Positions 13,924-15,700 of a stretch of 15,700 bases of DNA are shown here, piece after piece; position 1 is the first letter of the stretch, and each line of letters opens with the position of its first letter. The position numbers and the translations under genes are program-made. Source of the DNA: Lawsonibacter sp. (GTDB taxonomy: Bacteria > Bacillota > Clostridia > Oscillospirales > Oscillospiraceae); the NCBI GenBank assembly GCA_022793355.1, contig JAAWCR010000029.1, positions 1-15,700 on the forward strand, given 5' to 3'. The notes beneath the pieces were generated by a model. The model was given only the letters and a program-made list of their open reading frames with translations, was not told where the DNA came from and ran no database searches.

Positions 13924-14494
13924 CCACAAACTCTATGCCGGTTTCCTCGCTCATGGATTTGACCCGGGCCAATGACTCCACCCGGATGCCCTTGGCCCGC
14001 AAGCGGTCTCCCCCAGGCTGAAAGGCCTTTTCGATGACGATGCCCGCCCCGGCCAGATCAGCCCCGGCCTGCTTCACCAGGTCGATCAGCCCCTCCAGGG
14101 CGGCGCCGTTGGCCAGGAAGTCGTCGATGATAAGCACCTTATCCTCCGGGCCCAGGAATTTTTGGGAAACAATCACGTCATATACTTTTCCGTGGGTGAA
14201 GGACTCCACCTTGGTTGTATACACGTCCCCCGCGATATTCCGGGTCTGGCTCTTTTTGGCAAAAATCACAGGGCAACGAAAAAACTGCGCCGTGACACAA
14301 GCGATCCCGATGCCAGAGGCCTCGATGGTCAAAATCTTGTTCACGCCGCAGCCGTCGAAACGCTGCTGGAACTCCTTTCCAATTTCCGCAAAAAGGGCAA
14401 CATCCATCTGGTGGTTCAGAAAACTGTCCACCTTCAGCACGTCATTGCCCTTTACCGTGCCATCCTGCCGGATACGCTGCTTGAGCAGCTCCAT
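13919..14494 (-). CDS. xpt: xanthine phosphoribosyltransferase
   Basis: 191 residues, matching the usual Xpt length. The protein begins MELLKQRIRQDGTVKGNDVL and contains TIEASGIGIA (56-65) and the PRPP-binding motif VLIIDDFLANGAA (120-132), typical of Xpt. It joins xanthine to PRPP to make XMP in the cytoplasm, feeding guanine nucleotide synthesis. AAGGCGGGGAG precedes the ATG at 14494. The frame stays open upstream to 14689, but that would start before the predicted promoter. It leads an operon with a BMP-type transporter, a sensible import-and-capture unit. Confidence 0.93.
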   Translation of the reverse strand: MELLKQRIRQDGTVKGNDVLKVDSFLNHQMDVALFAEIGKEFQQRFDGCGVNKILTIEASGIGIACVTAQFFRCPVIFAKKSQTRNIAGDVYTTKVESFTHGKVYDVIVSQKFLGPEDKVLIIDDFLANGAALEGLIDLVKQAGADLAGAGIVIEKAFQPGGDRLRAKGIRVESLARVKSMSEETGIEFVD

Positions 14495-14522
14495 GGGCTC
14501 CCCGCCTTTCCAAAAGGTTAGC

Positions 14523-14543
14523 GGCCCGAAAGGGGTTCGGGCC
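14523..14543 (-). promoter_or_regulatory. hairpin in the xpt leader
   Basis: GGCCCGAA (14523-14530) and TTCGGGCC (14536-14543) form an 8-bp stem. In the xpt RNA a second small stem, CCTTT-TGG-AAAGG, could cover the start of the ribosome binding site. This may modulate xpt, but it does not resemble the purine riboswitch core. Confidence 0.4.
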
Positions 14544-14575
14544 ACATTTTCAGAAACGAAAAGTATCATATTTAC

Positions 14576-14604
14576 ATTGTACAGGAAACATTCCTGATTT
14601 TCAA
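14576..14604 (-). promoter_or_regulatory. xpt operon promoter with a palindrome in the spacer
   Basis: On the minus strand, TTGAAA (14599-14604) and TACAAT (14576-14581) are exactly 17 bases apart. The spacer contains the perfect inverted repeat CAGGAA-TGT-TTCCTG (14582-14596), directly next to the -10. A repressor bound there would block polymerase. Confidence 0.6.
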
Positions 14605-14715
14605 TCCCTTTTTCACGGTTTTCCTCCAAATCCTGCACAATCTTTCCAGCCCTTTTCTGTCTTTTTCGGCAAAATCCCCAGCCCGGCATTCAGCCCTGTT
14701 TTCCCGCCGGATCTC

Positions 14716-14729
14716 CTTCCCCGGGAAAT
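14716..14729. promoter_or_regulatory. candidate Noc binding site
   Basis: CTTCCCCGGGAAAT matches 12 of 14 bases of the Bacillus Noc site ATTTCCCGGGAAAT, including the whole CCCGGGAAAT half. It lies about 107 bases before the noc-like gene. Confidence 0.45.
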
Positions 14730-14835
14730 TTTTTCCCTGCGACAGTCTTCGACGGTCTATTTTCCATTTTATGGTAAACTATAGGCAGAGCCGGTCCCTG
14801 CCGGCCTGGGATACAAAAGAAAGGTGGGAGCCCTG

Positions 14836-15645
14836 ATGTGGCCGCTGATGAAAAAGGGACTTTTTGAAACTGGGCGGGTTCTCTTTCTCCCCCTGGACGC
14901 AATACATACCAACCCCAACCAGCCCCGTCGCACCTTCGACCAGCCCGCCCTGGAGGAGCTTGCCGCCTCCATCCGGGAGCTGGGGGTGCTCCAGCCCCTT
15001 ACGGTTCGTCGCAGGGAGGGCCAGTGGGAGCTGGTGGCGGGGGAGCGCCGGCTCCGGGCCGCCCGGCTGGCCGGACTGGCAGAGGCGCCTTGCCTGTCCA
15101 TCCAGACAGATAGCCAGTCCTCCTCTCTGCTGTCTCTGGTAGAAAATCTCCAGCGCCGGGACTTGGACTTCTGGGAGGAGGCCCTGGCCCTGCGCAGCCT
15201 CATTGACACCTATCATATCTCCCAGGAGGAAGCTGCCCGGCGCATCGGCAAAAGCCAGTCCGCAGTAGCCAACAAGCTGCGCCTCCTCAAGCTGTACCCC
15301 GAGGTTTTAACTATCCTGCGGGACGGCGGGGCCACCGAGCGCCATGCCCGGGCCCTGCTGCGCCTGGAGACCCCGGAACAGCAATTGGCCGCCGCCCGGC
15401 AGGTGGTGGACCAGAAGCTTACCGTCTCCCAGACCGAAGCCCTGGCCGAAGGGATTCTGGAAGAGCAGCCCCTCCCCGCCCGAAAAAAACCCACCTTTAT
15501 TGTAAAGGATGTGCGTCTGTTCCTCAACACCATTACCCGCAGCCTGGACCTGATGCGCTCTGCGGGAGTAGACGCCCAATGCAGCCGGGAGGATAGCGAC
15601 GAGGAAATCCTGCTGACAATCCACATTCCCCGAAGATCCACCTGA
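14836..15645 (+). CDS. noc: nucleoid occlusion protein Noc (ParB-like CTPase)
   Basis: 269 residues. A short hydrophobic/basic N-terminus (MWPLMKKGLF) could act as the membrane-targeting helix. The ParB N-domain follows, with NPNQPRRTF (26-34), the CTP-binding GERRLRA (69-75) and ENLQR (103-107). Next come a helix-turn-helix (about 128-150, QEEAARRIGKSQSAVANKLR) and a C-terminal dimerisation part with NTITRSLDLMRSAGV and a final TIHIPR, as recalled for Bacillus Noc rather than Spo0J. Noc spreads on DNA from its sites and keeps division away from the nucleoid. GGGAG lies 5 bases before the ATG at 14836; an in-frame GTG at 14824 would overlap that site. parS follows immediately, so parA/parB probably come next. 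Confidence 0.85.
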   Translation: MWPLMKKGLFETGRVLFLPLDAIHTNPNQPRRTFDQPALEELAASIRELGVLQPLTVRRREGQWELVAGERRLRAARLAGLAEAPCLSIQTDSQSSSLLSLVENLQRRDLDFWEEALALRSLIDTYHISQEEAARRIGKSQSAVANKLRLLKLYPEVLTILRDGGATERHARALLRLETPEQQLAAARQVVDQKLTVSQTEALAEGILEEQPLPARKKPTFIVKDVRLFLNTITRSLDLMRSAGVDAQCSREDSDEEILLTIHIPRRST

Positions 15646-15655
15646 CCAGGCTGTG

Positions 15656-15680
15656 TCCTGGCGAATAGGATTCGCCGGGA
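15656..15680 (+). terminator. hairpin after noc, weak terminator
   Basis: TCCTGGCGAAT (15656-15666) and ATTCGCCGGGA (15670-15680) form an 11-bp stem with one G-T pair and loop AGG. There is no T run, so termination is uncertain; it may separate noc from the next gene. Confidence 0.4.
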
Positions 15681-15683
15681 CAA

Positions 15684-15699
15684 TGTTTCACGTGAAACA
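15684..15699. other. parS centromere site
   Basis: TGTTTCACGTGAAACA matches the bacterial parS consensus at all 16 positions. ParB (Spo0J) loads here and spreads to organise the origin region. Its place just after noc is typical of Firmicutes and shows that this end of the window is near oriC. Confidence 0.95.
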
Positions 15700-15700
15700 T

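Larger units (their letters stand above)
14495..14835. other. 341-bp divergent control region between xpt and noc
   Basis: No gene is supported here; the open frames are antisense or lack ribosome binding sites. It holds the xpt promoter with its palindrome, a leader hairpin and a near-consensus Noc binding site. A further inverted repeat, GGGAAA-TTT-TTTCCC, lies at 14723-14737. I could not find a convincing promoter for noc; TATGGT/TAAACT near 14770 is a weak -10 candidate. Confidence 0.6.

Noticed and set aside
12961..13962. 333-codon plus-strand open frame rich in Val and Gly
   Set aside because: It is antisense to the BMP lipoprotein, has low-complexity composition and no ribosome binding site.
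14495..14600. Purine (guanine) riboswitch upstream of xpt
   Set aside because: I looked for the conserved three-way-junction core in the minus-strand leader and did not see it; the leader after the predicted start is only about 75 bases with a simple hairpin.
14495..14689. 65-codon N-terminal extension of xpt
   Set aside because: The extension would begin upstream of the predicted promoter, does not resemble Xpt, and the ATG at 14494 has a ribosome binding site and gives the normal length.
14769..15216. Minus-strand open frames of about 145 codons over noc
   Set aside because: They lie opposite the ParB-like domain and show no family features.
1..15700. CRISPR arrays, tRNA or rRNA genes, transposases
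   Set aside because: No regularly spaced repeats, no cloverleaf or rRNA signatures and no transposase motifs were seen on either strand.

Overview
The window reads as a high-GC Gram-positive chromosome from the Clostridia, most like the Oscillospiraceae (Flavonifractor / Lawsonibacter / Oscillibacter type). This is an inference from strong AGGAGG ribosome binding sites, GC-rich codon use, the lipoprotein and transporter types, and a Noc-type ParB gene followed by a perfect parS site. Noc and parS place the right end close to the replication origin.

Layout. Positions 1-400 hold two divergent small ribbon-helix-helix genes whose promoters share repeated half-sites. Positions 442-5720 are a minus-strand cluster, transcribed right to left: an alanine-racemase-fold protein that has lost its active-site residues, an ATP-grasp ligase resembling enterococcal D-aspartate ligase, an aspartate/glutamate racemase, and a MurE-like ligase with a shrunken acetylglutamate-kinase-like tail. 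Together they look like a module that makes D-aspartate and builds an unusual peptidoglycan stem or branch. An AT-rich gap of 234 bp with a possible decayed gene separates the last gene from the others. Positions 5956-7125 (plus) encode a parvulin-type foldase lipoprotein, divergent from the cluster. Positions 7163-8563 hold an XRE regulator, a 45-residue coiled-coil protein and a membrane-anchored XRE regulator, each with clear terminators.

Positions 8625-14494 (minus) form a purine-salvage operon: xanthine phosphoribosyltransferase, then a BMP-family lipoprotein, a double-domain ABC ATPase and two permeases with ATGA overlaps. The transporter presumably brings in a purine base or nucleoside that the transferase converts to nucleotide. 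The predicted xpt promoter has a perfect palindrome in its spacer, and no purine riboswitch was recognised. Positions 14836-15645 (plus) encode Noc, with a near-consensus Noc binding site upstream and parS downstream.

The most unusual content is the 442-5720 cluster. It pairs a plausible D-Asp ligase/racemase couple with two degenerate relatives of amino-acid enzymes: an Alr pseudoenzyme and an ArgB-like tail on a Mur ligase whose specificity motif differs from both known types.
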